DNA from: UBA4615 sp046046245
GTDB taxonomy: Bacteria > Pseudomonadota > Gammaproteobacteria > Burkholderiales > Burkholderiaceae_E
Direction of reading: 5' to 3'
NCBI GenBank assembly: GCA_046046245.1
Contig: JBJOKE010000065.1
Location: forward strand, 1-12,549
Length of the DNA stretch: 12,549 nt
This document shows positions 1 to 5,927 of the stretch, in pieces. Within the stretch, counting starts at the first letter, position 1. Each line of letters begins with the position of its first letter. Under the pieces are notes generated by a model, which had not been told where the DNA came from, did not search any database, and saw only the letters and a program-made list of their open reading frames with translations. A program made the position numbers and the translations under genes.

Positions 1-1923
1 CTGAAGAAGAAGGGCCATGTCGTCGCCTACGTCGGCGACGTGGTCGGCACCGGCTCGTCGCGCAAGAGCGCCACCAACAGCGTGATCTGGGCCACCGGGC
101 AGGACATTCCCTTCGTGCCGAACAAGCGCTTCGGCGGCGTCACGCTGGGCGGCAAGATCGCACCGATCTTCTTCAACACCCAGGAAGACTCCGGCAGCCT
201 GCCGATCGAGGTCGACGTGTCCAAGCTGGAGATGGGCGACGTGGTCGAGATCCAACCCTACGACGGCAAGATCCTGAAGAACGGCGCGGTCGTGGCCGAG
301 TTCAAGCTGAAGAACGAGGTGCTGTTCGACGAAGTGCGCGCCGGCGGCCGCATCAACCTGATCATCGGCCGCAGCCTCACCGCCAAGGCACGTGATTTTC
401 TGGGCCTGCCCGCTGCCACCACCTTCCGCCTGCCCACCCCGCCGGTGGCGACAAAAGCCGGCTTCACCGTGGCGCAAAAAATGGTGGGCCGCGCGGTGGG
501 CCTGCCGGTGGTCGACGGCAACCAGCAGGGCGTGCGCCCGGGCACCTACTGCGAGCCCAAGATGACCACCGTCGGCAGCCAGGACACCACCGGCCCGATG
601 ACGCGTGACGAGCTGAAGGACCTGGCCTGCCTGGGCTTCAGCGCCGACCTGGTGATGCAGAGCTTCTGCCACACCAGCGCCTACCCCAAGCCCGTGGACG
701 TGAAGACGCACCGCGAGCTGCCCGCCTTCATGAGCAACCGCGGCGGCGTGAGCCTGCGCCCGGGTGATGGCGTCATCCACAGCTGGCTGAACCGCCTGCT
801 GCTGCCCGACACCGTGGGCACCGGCGGCGACAGCCACACGCGGTTCCCGATCGGCATCAGCTTCCCGGCGGGCTCGGGCCTGGTCGCGTTCGGCGCGGCC
901 ACCGGCGTGATGCCGCTCGACATGCCCGAGTCGGTGCTGGTCCGCTTCAAGGGCACGATGCAGCCCGGCGTGACGCTGCGCGACCTGGTCCACGCGATCC
1001 CGTACGCGGCGATCAAGCAGGGCCTGCTGACGGTCGCGAAGGCCGGCAAGAAGAACATCTTCAGCGGCCGCATCCTCGAGATCGAGGGGCTGCCCGACCT
1101 GAAGGTCGAGCAGGCCTTCGAGCTGTCGGACGCGAGCGCGGAGCGCAGCGCGGCGGGCTGCACGATCAAGCTCAACCAGGCCCCGATCGTCGAGTACCTG
1201 AAGAGCAACGTCGTGCTGATGAAGAACATGATCGCCGACGGCTACCAGGACAGGCGCACGCTCGAGCGCCGCATCCGTGCGGTCGAGGCCTGGCTCGCGA
1301 ACCCGAACCTGCTCGAGGCGGACAAGGACGCCGAGTACGCGGCCGTCATCGAGATCGACCTGAACGCGCTGAAGGAGCCGGTGCTCTGCTGCCCGAACGA
1401 CCCGGACGACGCGAAGCTGCTGTCCGACGTCGCCGGCACGAAGATCGACGAGGCCTTCATCGGCAGCTGCATGACCAACATCGGCCACTTCCGCGCGGCG
1501 GCGAAGCTGCTCGGCGGGCAGCGCGACATCCCGGTGAAGCTGTGGGTCGCGCCGCCGACCAAGATGGACCAGAGCGAGCTCATCAAGGAGGGCCACTACG
1601 CGGCCTTCGGTACCGCCGGTGCGCGCACCGAGATGCCGGGCTGCTCGCTGTGCATGGGCAACCAGGCGCAGGTCCGGGAGGGCGCGACGGTGGTCTCGAC
1701 CTCGACCCGCAACTTCCCGAACCGCCTCGGCAAGAACACCAACGTGTTCCTCGCCTCGGCGGAACTCGCCGCGATCGCGTCGAAGCTCGGCCGGATCCCG
1801 ACCGTGGCCGAGTACCACGCCGAGATGGGCATCATCAACAAGGATGCCGACAGCGTGTACCGCTACATGAACTTCGACCAGATCGAGGAGTACGCGGAGA
1901 CCGCGAAGACGGTCGCGCTGTGA
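1..1923 (+). CDS. acnB: Aconitate hydratase B, 3' part (5' end outside window)
   Basis: This is bifunctional aconitase/2-methylisocitrate dehydratase, a cytoplasmic TCA-cycle enzyme that interconverts citrate and isocitrate. The frame is open from base 1, so the gene starts upstream. The 640 codons present correspond to roughly the last three quarters of a protein of about 865 residues. The N-terminal HEAT-like domain is missing, and the window opens in the swivel domain (GTGSSRKSATNS). The three 4Fe-4S cluster cysteines are visible: one in GSCMTNIGHF (codon 490) and two in PGCSLCMGNQ (codons 548 and 551). They match Cys710, Cys769 and Cys772 of the E. coli enzyme, which places about 220 residues upstream. 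The GTG at 40 is internal and not a start. Codon usage changes inside the gene: to about base 840 Ala is mostly GCC and Leu almost only CTG, while later GCG and CTC become common. The family call is secure. Confidence 0.97.
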   Translation: MKKKGHVVAYVGDVVGTGSSRKSATNSVIWATGQDIPFVPNKRFGGVTLGGKIAPIFFNTQEDSGSLPIEVDVSKLEMGDVVEIQPYDGKILKNGAVVAEFKLKNEVLFDEVRAGGRINLIIGRSLTAKARDFLGLPAATTFRLPTPPVATKAGFTVAQKMVGRAVGLPVVDGNQQGVRPGTYCEPKMTTVGSQDTTGPMTRDELKDLACLGFSADLVMQSFCHTSAYPKPVDVKTHRELPAFMSNRGGVSLRPGDGVIHSWLNRLLLPDTVGTGGDSHTRFPIGISFPAGSGLVAFGAATGVMPLDMPESVLVRFKGTMQPGVTLRDLVHAIPYAAIKQGLLTVAKAGKKNIFSGRILEIEGLPDLKVEQAFELSDASAERSAAGCTIKLNQAPIVEYLKSNVVLMKNMIADGYQDRRTLERRIRAVEAWLANPNLLEADKDAEYAAVIEIDLNALKEPVLCCPNDPDDAKLLSDVAGTKIDEAFIGSCMTNIGHFRAAAKLLGGQRDIPVKLWVAPPTKMDQSELIKEGHYAAFGTAGARTEMPGCSLCMGNQAQVREGATVVSTSTRNFPNRLGKNTNVFLASAELAAIASKLGRIPTVAEYHAEMGIINKDADSVYRYMNFDQIEEYAETAKTVAL

Positions 1924-1924
1924 T

Positions 1925-1958
1925 CGCCCGGACCGCGCGGCGACGCGCGGTCCGGGCG
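1925..1958 (+). terminator. Perfect GC hairpin with GCGA tetraloop after acnB
   Basis: Two bases after the acnB stop codon there is a perfect 15-bp inverted repeat, with left arm 1925-1939 and right arm 1944-1958. The loop is GCGA, which fits the GNRA tetraloop rule. No T-tract follows, so this is not a textbook intrinsic terminator. It could act as a transcript-end stabiliser, a pause site or an end for a Rho-dependent event. The next gene begins only 23 bases later, with its ribosome binding site outside the stem. Confidence 0.6.
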
Positions 1959-1981
1959 GTGCGTGCACCGGGAGGCCTGCC

Positions 1982-2716
1982 ATGACATCGATCGTCCACC
2001 TCGCGCAGGCCTTCGCCCCCGAGGGCGCGCTGCGCGCCGTCATCAACGTCGGCAACCCGATCCTCGCCGCGCGCGTCGCGTCGGGCGGGGTGGCGGGGGT
2101 CTCGGTCGATCTCGCCGGCGAGCTCGCGCGACGTCTCGGCGTGCCGCTGCGGATCGCGGTCGTCGAGGCGGCCGCGGCTTCGGTCGAGGCCGTGACCAAC
2201 GACCGCGCCGACGTCGGCTTCTTCGCGATCGATCCGGTCCGCGGCGCGGGCATCGCGTTCACCGGGCCCTACGTGCTGATCGAAGGCGCCTATGCGGTCC
2301 GCGAGGCGTCGCCCCTCCGCACGCACGGCGAGGTCGACCGCGCGGGCGTGCGCGTCGTGGTCGGCGGCGGCAGCGCCTACGACCTGTACCTGAAGCGCGA
2401 GCTGAAGGCCGCGACGCTCGTGGCCGCGCCGACCTCGCAGGCGGTGGTCGACACGATGGTCGCGGGCGGCCACGAGGTGGCGGCGAACGTGCGCCAGCAG
2501 CTCGAGTCCGACCTGAAGCGCGTGCCCGGCCTGCGGATGCTGGACGGCGCCTTCATGACGATCCGGCAGGCCATGGGGCTGCCGAAATCGCGCGAGGCCG
2601 CGGCGCAGGCCGCGCTGCGTGCGTTCGTCGAGGAGATGAAGGCGAGCGGCTTCGTCGCCGACGCGCTGCGGCGGCACGGCATCGAGGGCGCGGCGGTCGC
2701 GCCCGCGGGCGGCTGA
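1982..2716 (+). CDS. Periplasmic-binding-protein-fold (SBP family 3) protein without signal peptide
   Basis: The 244-residue product resembles bacterial extracellular solute-binding proteins of family 3, which bind amino acids or other small ligands for ABC transporters. The segment DVGFFAID...R...FTGPYV (about residues 77-97) is the typical family stretch, and R87 is placed like the Arg that binds ligand carboxylates. Unlike true transport proteins it has no hydrophobic N-terminal leader: residues 1-25 are MTSIVHLAQAFAPEG followed by the first strand. It would therefore stay in the cytoplasm unless the start is wrong. The ATG is supported by GGGAGG six bases upstream. No permease or ATPase gene lies next to it. 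It may be a stand-alone small-molecule sensor or enzyme of this fold. The fold is likely; the ligand and role are unknown. Confidence 0.75.
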   Translation: MTSIVHLAQAFAPEGALRAVINVGNPILAARVASGGVAGVSVDLAGELARRLGVPLRIAVVEAAAASVEAVTNDRADVGFFAIDPVRGAGIAFTGPYVLIEGAYAVREASPLRTHGEVDRAGVRVVVGGGSAYDLYLKRELKAATLVAAPTSQAVVDTMVAGGHEVAANVRQQLESDLKRVPGLRMLDGAFMTIRQAMGLPKSREAAAQAALRAFVEEMKASGFVADALRRHGIEGAAVAPAGG

Positions 2717-2778
2717 ACGCGGCCGGTTCACCCGATCCCCGAGGGCGCGGCGGCGCGGGCCGCTCGCCGGAGCGTCCG

Positions 2779-3249
2779 ATGCAGGCACCCGAGTACCGGA
2801 TCCACGACGCGGTCTTCGCCGCCCACCCCGGCTATCGCCGCGGGGTCGTGCTCGTCGACGCGGTCGACCCGGGCCGCGGCGGCGCGGCGCTGGTCGCGCG
2901 CCTGCGCGCGGCAGAGGCCGCCGCGCGCGAGCGCGTCGTCGGCAACGTCGCCGAGCAGCCGCGCGTGGCGGCGTGGCGCGAGGCCTACCGACGCTTCGGC
3001 GCGAAGCCCTCCGAGCACCGCAGCGCGATCGAGGCGCCGCTGCGCCGGGTGACGAAGCCCGACGCGCTGCCGTCGATCCATCCGCTGGTCGACCTGGGCA
3101 ACGCGATGTCGCTCGCGCACCTGATGCCGATCGGCGTGCATCCGCTCGACGGCCTGGAGGGCGGGCTCGACCTGCGCCCCGCGCGCGACGGTGACCGCTT
3201 CGCGCCGCCCGATGGCGGACCGTCGGAGTCGCCGCTCGCCTTCGAGTGA
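2779..3249 (+). CDS. Short B3/B4-domain (phenylalanyl-tRNA synthetase beta-like) protein
   Basis: The 156-residue protein has the pattern of stand-alone B3/B4-domain proteins, which are related to the tRNA-editing domain of the phenylalanyl-tRNA synthetase beta chain. The supporting segments are NVAEQPRVAAWREAYRRFGAKPSEHRS (residues 56-82, quoted here across two adjoining blocks) and LPSIHPLVDLGNAMSLAHLMPIGVHPLDGLEG (residues 97-128), also in two blocks. From memory, relatives run to about 220 residues and continue past the position of GDRFAPP with further strands and a WRQ-type segment. Here the frame stops shortly after, and I found no such remnant downstream in any forward frame. It is therefore either a short form or a C-terminal truncation. 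The ATG follows GGAG by six bases, 62 bases after the preceding gene. Its function could be editing or hydrolysis of a misacylated tRNA or a free aminoacyl compound, but this is not established for the family. Confidence 0.75.
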   Translation: MQAPEYRIHDAVFAAHPGYRRGVVLVDAVDPGRGGAALVARLRAAEAAARERVVGNVAEQPRVAAWREAYRRFGAKPSEHRSAIEAPLRRVTKPDALPSIHPLVDLGNAMSLAHLMPIGVHPLDGLEGGLDLRPARDGDRFAPPDGGPSESPLAFE

Positions 3250-3416
3250 CGCGCGTTCGACCCCGGACCGCACGAGCGGTCGCGTTACATCGCGTTGCGC
3301 CGCTTGCGAGACCTCACCCGATGGCCGTCCACGGGCCCGGGGAGGGCGGCCGTTCCTGAGGGACCCGCGGGCTGCAGCGCCGAATGGTTCGGACGACAGC
3401 GCGCGGCGACCCACCC

Positions 3417-3435
3417 GCACGGGCCGTGCCCGTGC
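3417..3435 (+). promoter_or_regulatory. Stem-loop directly upstream of a ribosome binding site
   Basis: There is a perfect 8-bp inverted repeat (GCACGGGC, loop CGT, GCCCGTGC). The right arm ends about two bases before the GAAAGGA ribosome binding site of the small secreted protein gene at 3451. It lies in a 201-bp gene-free interval (3250-3450) that otherwise shows only short GC palindromes and no convincing -35/-10 pair. A stable stem this close to the ribosome binding site could tune translation or protect the 5' end. It could also be a chance GC repeat. Confidence 0.4.
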
Positions 3436-3450
3436 CTGAAAGGACGCCTC

Positions 3451-3861
3451 ATGAGCCGCAAGCAGCTTTCGACCCTCCCGACCCGCTCGTTCGTCGTGGC
3501 GCTCTTCACCGGCGCGACGCTCGTCGCCGGCGCCTCGCTCGCGCACGCGGCGACCTCGACCTCGACCCCGGGTGCCGTTGCGACCTCGACCCCGGGTGCC
3601 GCCGCGACGCCATCGCCCGTCGCCGCGACGACCCCCGCTGCGACGACCGCGACGTCCATGCCCGCCGCCAAGGTCGTCGCGCCCGATGCGAAGCCCGCAG
3701 CGCCCGCAGTGACCACCGCTCAGGCGCCGACCCGCGTCGAGACACCGGCGTCCCGGCCCGCCGCCGTCGAGATCAAGCCGGCCCCGTCCGACGCGAAGCC
3801 GCTGACGCCGAAGCCCGAATCGAAGCCCGTCGCCAAGCCGGAGTCGAAGCCGGTGAAGTGA
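3451..3861 (+). CDS. Small secreted Ala/Pro/Lys-rich low-complexity protein
   Basis: The 136-residue product is not recognised as a named family. Residues 1-33 form a clear Sec signal peptide: basic start MSRK, hydrophobic core FVVALFTGATLVAGA and cleavage site AHA|AT. There is no lipobox Cys. The mature part of about 103 residues is low complexity. It begins with two copies of an 8-residue unit (TSTPGAVA, TSTPGAAA) and passes through Ala/Thr/Pro sequence with scattered AK/PDAKP. It ends in the Lys/Pro repeat PESKPVAKPESKPVK. There are no Cys, Trp or Tyr residues and no domain. It is probably an extended, positively charged periplasmic or envelope protein, or a secreted one. The ATG is fixed by GAAAGGA seven bases upstream and by the signal peptide. 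It converges on the SDR gene on the other strand. Confidence 0.7.
   Translation: MSRKQLSTLPTRSFVVALFTGATLVAGASLAHAATSTSTPGAVATSTPGAAATPSPVAATTPAATTATSMPAAKVVAPDAKPAAPAVTTAQAPTRVETPASRPAAVEIKPAPSDAKPLTPKPESKPVAKPESKPVK
3557..3601 (+). repeat. 24-bp tandem repeat, two copies, inside the secreted protein gene
   Basis: A 21-bp identical block occurs at 3557-3577 and again at 3581-3601, a period of 24 bp. In frame it encodes the 8-residue unit TSTPGA[V/A]A just after the signal peptide. It is preceded by a partial further ACCTCG unit. A perfect in-frame repeat of this kind can change copy number by slippage without breaking the frame. Confidence 0.8.
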
Positions 3862-3873
3862 TCCGGCCGGGCA

Positions 3874-3907
3874 GCCCGACGCGCGCCGCCGCGGCGCGCG
3901 TCCGGGC
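3874..3907. terminator. GC hairpin between convergent genes (bidirectional terminator candidate)
   Basis: A stem of about 15 bp is formed by 3874-3888 and 3892-3907, with a loop of CCG and one bulged C on the right arm. It lies in the 57-bp gap between the stop of the secreted protein gene (plus) and the stop of the SDR gene (minus), so it could end transcripts from both sides. There is no T-tract on either strand. Its right arm ends in TCCGGGC, as does that of the hairpin after acnB. Confidence 0.55.
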
Positions 3908-3918
3908 GGCACGTCCGT

Positions 3919-4647
3919 TCAGGCGCGCCGCATCAGACTGAAGCTCTGCGCGGTCGGGCCGATGCGCGGCTGGGTCGCGAGGAACATCGCCATCGGCACG
4001 ACGTCCTCGGGGTCCTTGATCCATTCGCCGGGCGGGAATCGCGTGATGCCCGCGGTCATCGCGGTACGCACCGGACCCGGGATCAGCTCGTTGACGCTGA
4101 TGCCGTCCTCCTGCAGCTCGACCGCGAGCGCCTGCACGAGGTACCACGCGGCGCTCTTTGAGGCCGCATAGTCGGACAGGCCCGGTGCCACCGCCTTGCG
4201 CGAGCCCGAGCCGGTGACGACGATGCGCCCGCCGCCCCGCGCGCGCAGCGGCGCGATCGCGGCTCGCGCGGTGTGATAGACGCCGAGCACGTTGACCTGC
4301 ATCGTCCGTGCCCAGTCGGCCGGTTCCGACTTCTCGACGCGGCGGCCGGTGCCGCCGACGCCTGCGTTGGCGACGACCAGATCGACGCCACCGTGCGTGT
4401 CGACCGCGTGGGCGAACAGCGCCTCGACCGACGGCCAGTCGACGACGTCGGCGACCTGCGCGGTCGCGGTGCCGCCACCCGCGCGGATCGCGTCGACCAC
4501 CGCGTCGAGCTCGTCGCGACTGCGCGCGCTGCAGACGACCGCCGCGCCGGCGCCCGCGTAGGCCAGCGCGATCGCGCGGCCGATGCCGCGGCCCGCGCCG
4601 GTGATCACGGCCACCTGTCCGGCCAGGGGGCGAAGGGGATCGGTCAT
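3919..4647 (-). CDS. Short-chain dehydrogenase/reductase (FabG-like)
   Basis: This is a 242-residue classical SDR, expected to be a cytoplasmic NAD(P)-dependent 3-hydroxyacyl or alcohol oxidoreductase. The visible motifs are the nucleotide-binding TGAGRGIG (16-23), D67 for the adenine ring, NAGV (94-97), N119, a Ser in TGSGS (S147 or S149), and the catalytic YAASK with Y160 and K164. A PGPVRT-type segment follows. The C-terminus lacks the usual VDGG strand and ends FSLMRRA, which is slightly unusual. The ATG at 4647 is preferred over an in-frame GTG at 4671, because GAGGA lies about ten bases upstream and the GTG would overlap the TetR gene. It sits 13 bp downstream of the TetR gene in the same orientation and probably shares its transcript. 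It may supply a 3-hydroxyacyl-CoA dehydrogenase step for the divergent operon. Its substrate is unknown. Confidence 0.88.
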   Translation of the reverse strand: MTDPLRPLAGQVAVITGAGRGIGRAIALAYAGAGAAVVCSARSRDELDAVVDAIRAGGGTATAQVADVVDWPSVEALFAHAVDTHGGVDLVVANAGVGGTGRRVEKSEPADWARTMQVNVLGVYHTARAAIAPLRARGGGRIVVTGSGSRKAVAPGLSDYAASKSAAWYLVQALAVELQEDGISVNELIPGPVRTAMTAGITRFPPGEWIKDPEDVVPMAMFLATQPRIGPTAQSFSLMRRA

Positions 4648-4660
4648 GGTCGTCGTGTCC

Positions 4661-5305
4661 TCAGCCGCCACGGCGCATGGGTACGGCGCGTGGGCGCGCC
4701 CGCACCCGTGAGCCCTCGTCCGCGAGCCCGTGCATCGCCATCCCGTAGATCCGGTCGGCGAGCTGCGCCGGACTCACCGCGCCGCCCGGCTTGTACCAGG
4801 TGAAGGTCCAGTTGAGCATGCCGTAGACCAGCATCGCGTGGACCCGTGCGTCCGCGGCACGCGCGAGCCGCGTCGGCGCCACCTCGCGCAGGACCGAGGT
4901 CATCAGCGCGACCAGGCGGTTCTCGCCCTCGAGCAGCCTGGCGCGGTCGTCGGGACGCAGGTTGTTCGGCTCCGCGAGCAGCAGCTTGTGCTCGGCGTAC
5001 GACTCCATGTATTGCCGCACGTGGGCGTCGATCAGCCGGCGCAGCCGATCGGGACCCGGCGGCGCCTCGGCCGCGGCGGCGCTGGCCTGCGCGTGCAGCG
5101 CCTCGACGTTCGAGATCAGCAGCTGCGCGAGCAGCGCCTCCTTCGACTCGAAGTAGTGGTACATCCGCGACTTCGACGCGCCGCTCGCCTCGCCGATCTC
5201 GATGATGTTCGTGCGCAGGAAGCCCTTGTCCGCGAACACGCGCGCGGCGGCCTTCAGGATCGTCTCCTTCTTGCCGTCGTAGTTCTCGTCCTTCGGTCGG
5301 GCCAT
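4661..5305 (-). CDS. TetR/AcrR family transcriptional regulator
   Basis: The 214-residue product is a TetR-type repressor. The N-terminal helix-turn-helix domain is clear: KKETILKAAARVFADKGF (12-29), then IIEIGEASGASKSRMYHYF (34-52), then the ESKEALL segment. The C-terminal ligand and dimer domain is all alpha. It includes EHKLLLAEPNNLRPDDR and a WTFTWYKPGGAVSPAQLADR stretch, which I associate with the C-terminal type common in regulators of acyl-CoA and steroid catabolism. The ATG at 5305 fits the family start (MARPKDENYDG), although no good ribosome binding site precedes it. It is transcribed away from the MaoC operon and is first in a unit with the SDR. By analogy it should bind the inverted repeat at 5424-5437, repress both directions, and be released by a CoA-thioester intermediate. 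That ligand is inference. Confidence 0.9.
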   Translation of the reverse strand: MARPKDENYDGKKETILKAAARVFADKGFLRTNIIEIGEASGASKSRMYHYFESKEALLAQLLISNVEALHAQASAAAAEAPPGPDRLRRLIDAHVRQYMESYAEHKLLLAEPNNLRPDDRARLLEGENRLVALMTSVLREVAPTRLARAADARVHAMLVYGMLNWTFTWYKPGGAVSPAQLADRIYGMAMHGLADEGSRVRARPRAVPMRRGG

Positions 5306-5393
5306 GTCGGTCGCGTCGTGGAGGCGGCCGCGCCGGTGGGTCGCAGCGCGGGCCGACGCGGAGTCTATCGGACGTCGGCGTCCTGTCCGGCAC

Positions 5394-5423
5394 TTGCATC
5401 GTCGCAGGATGCCCAATTAATAT
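5394..5423 (+). promoter_or_regulatory. Candidate sigma-70 promoter for the MaoC operon
   Basis: TTGCAT (5394-5399) and TAATAT (5418-5423) are separated by 18 bp and resemble -35 and -10 boxes. This is the only AT-rich patch in the region. A start point near 5430 would give a leader of about 30 bases before the GTG at 5460 and would fall inside the inverted repeat at 5424-5437. A second AT-rich hexamer, GATAAT at 5436-5441, lacks a partner box at the right distance. Confidence 0.45.
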
Positions 5424-5437
5424 TCCGTCCAGACGGA
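5424..5437. promoter_or_regulatory. TetR operator candidate (TCCGTC-CA-GACGGA)
   Basis: A perfect inverted repeat with 6-bp arms around a 2-bp centre lies in the 154-bp gap between the divergent TetR and MaoC genes, just downstream of the candidate -10 box. Its size and symmetry fit TetR-family operators, and its position would block the plus-strand promoter. No second copy was noticed elsewhere in the window. That the neighbouring TetR binds it is inferred from position. Confidence 0.6.
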
Positions 5438-5459
5438 TAATCGATGACGGAGAAGACGG

Positions 5460-5927
5460 GTGGCGAACCTGCTCGAGCGGCCGGTCGACGAGATCACGGT
5501 CGGCGCGCGCTTCCGGACGCGCGGCCGGACGATCACCGAGACCGACCTGGTCAACTGGTGCGCGCTGACCGGCGACTGGCAGGTCGTGCACACCGACGCG
5601 GTGTATGCCGAGGGCTCGCGCTTCGGCCAGCGGATCGCGCCGGGCCTGATGGTGCTGGCGTACGCGGCCGGGCTCGGCATCCCCGCCGACTCGCCCACCA
5701 TCGTCGCGAACTACGGCACCGACCGGCTGCGCTTCGTCGCGCCGACCTACATCGGCGACACGCTCCACCTGGAGGCGGAGGTGCTGTCGATCGAGCCGCG
5801 ACGGCCGGGCATCGACGCCGTGGTGAAGCTCGCGTGGAACATGGTCAACCAGAACGGCAGGCCGGTGATGCTGAGCGACCTGATGATCCTGATGACGTAC
5901 GCGTCGGCGCCTGGGGAGGGGTCGTGA
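5460..5927 (+). CDS. MaoC-like (R)-specific enoyl-CoA hydratase, hot-dog fold
   Basis: The 155-residue single hot-dog protein is of the MaoC/PhaJ type, which adds water to enoyl-CoA thioesters or removes it from hydroxyacyl-CoA. The active-site stretch is TGDWQVVH with D39 and H44. This keeps the Asp-x4-His spacing of PhaJ, but the usual D-x-N-P core reads D-W-Q-V, so the Asn is absent. FGQRIAPGLM (about 55-64) matches the segment that follows in the family, and the length is normal. The start is GTG at 5460, set by GGAGAA with a 7-base spacer. An ATG at 5444 is in another frame. It is the first gene of the plus-strand operon and overlaps the crotonase gene by four bases (GTGA). It likely acts on a CoA-thioester intermediate made downstream. 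The missing Asn may mean altered substrate or chemistry. Confidence 0.88.
   Translation: MANLLERPVDEITVGARFRTRGRTITETDLVNWCALTGDWQVVHTDAVYAEGSRFGQRIAPGLMVLAYAAGLGIPADSPTIVANYGTDRLRFVAPTYIGDTLHLEAEVLSIEPRRPGIDAVVKLAWNMVNQNGRPVMLSDLMILMTYASAPGEGS

Noticed and set aside
1963..2778. Long in-frame extension upstream of the B3/B4-domain protein
   Set aside because: It would overlap the whole binding-protein gene in another frame and reads as Arg-rich shadow. The ATG at 2779 has its own GGAG site.
5305..5416. TTG start for the TetR gene 37 codons upstream
   Set aside because: The extension is Arg-rich with no family similarity and would run nearly up to the operator. MARPK at 5305 matches typical TetR starts.
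5444..5923. ATG at 5444 as start of a longer crotonase
   Set aside because: It would read through the MaoC gene out of frame with Arg-rich sequence. The crotonase fold begins right after the GTG at 5924.
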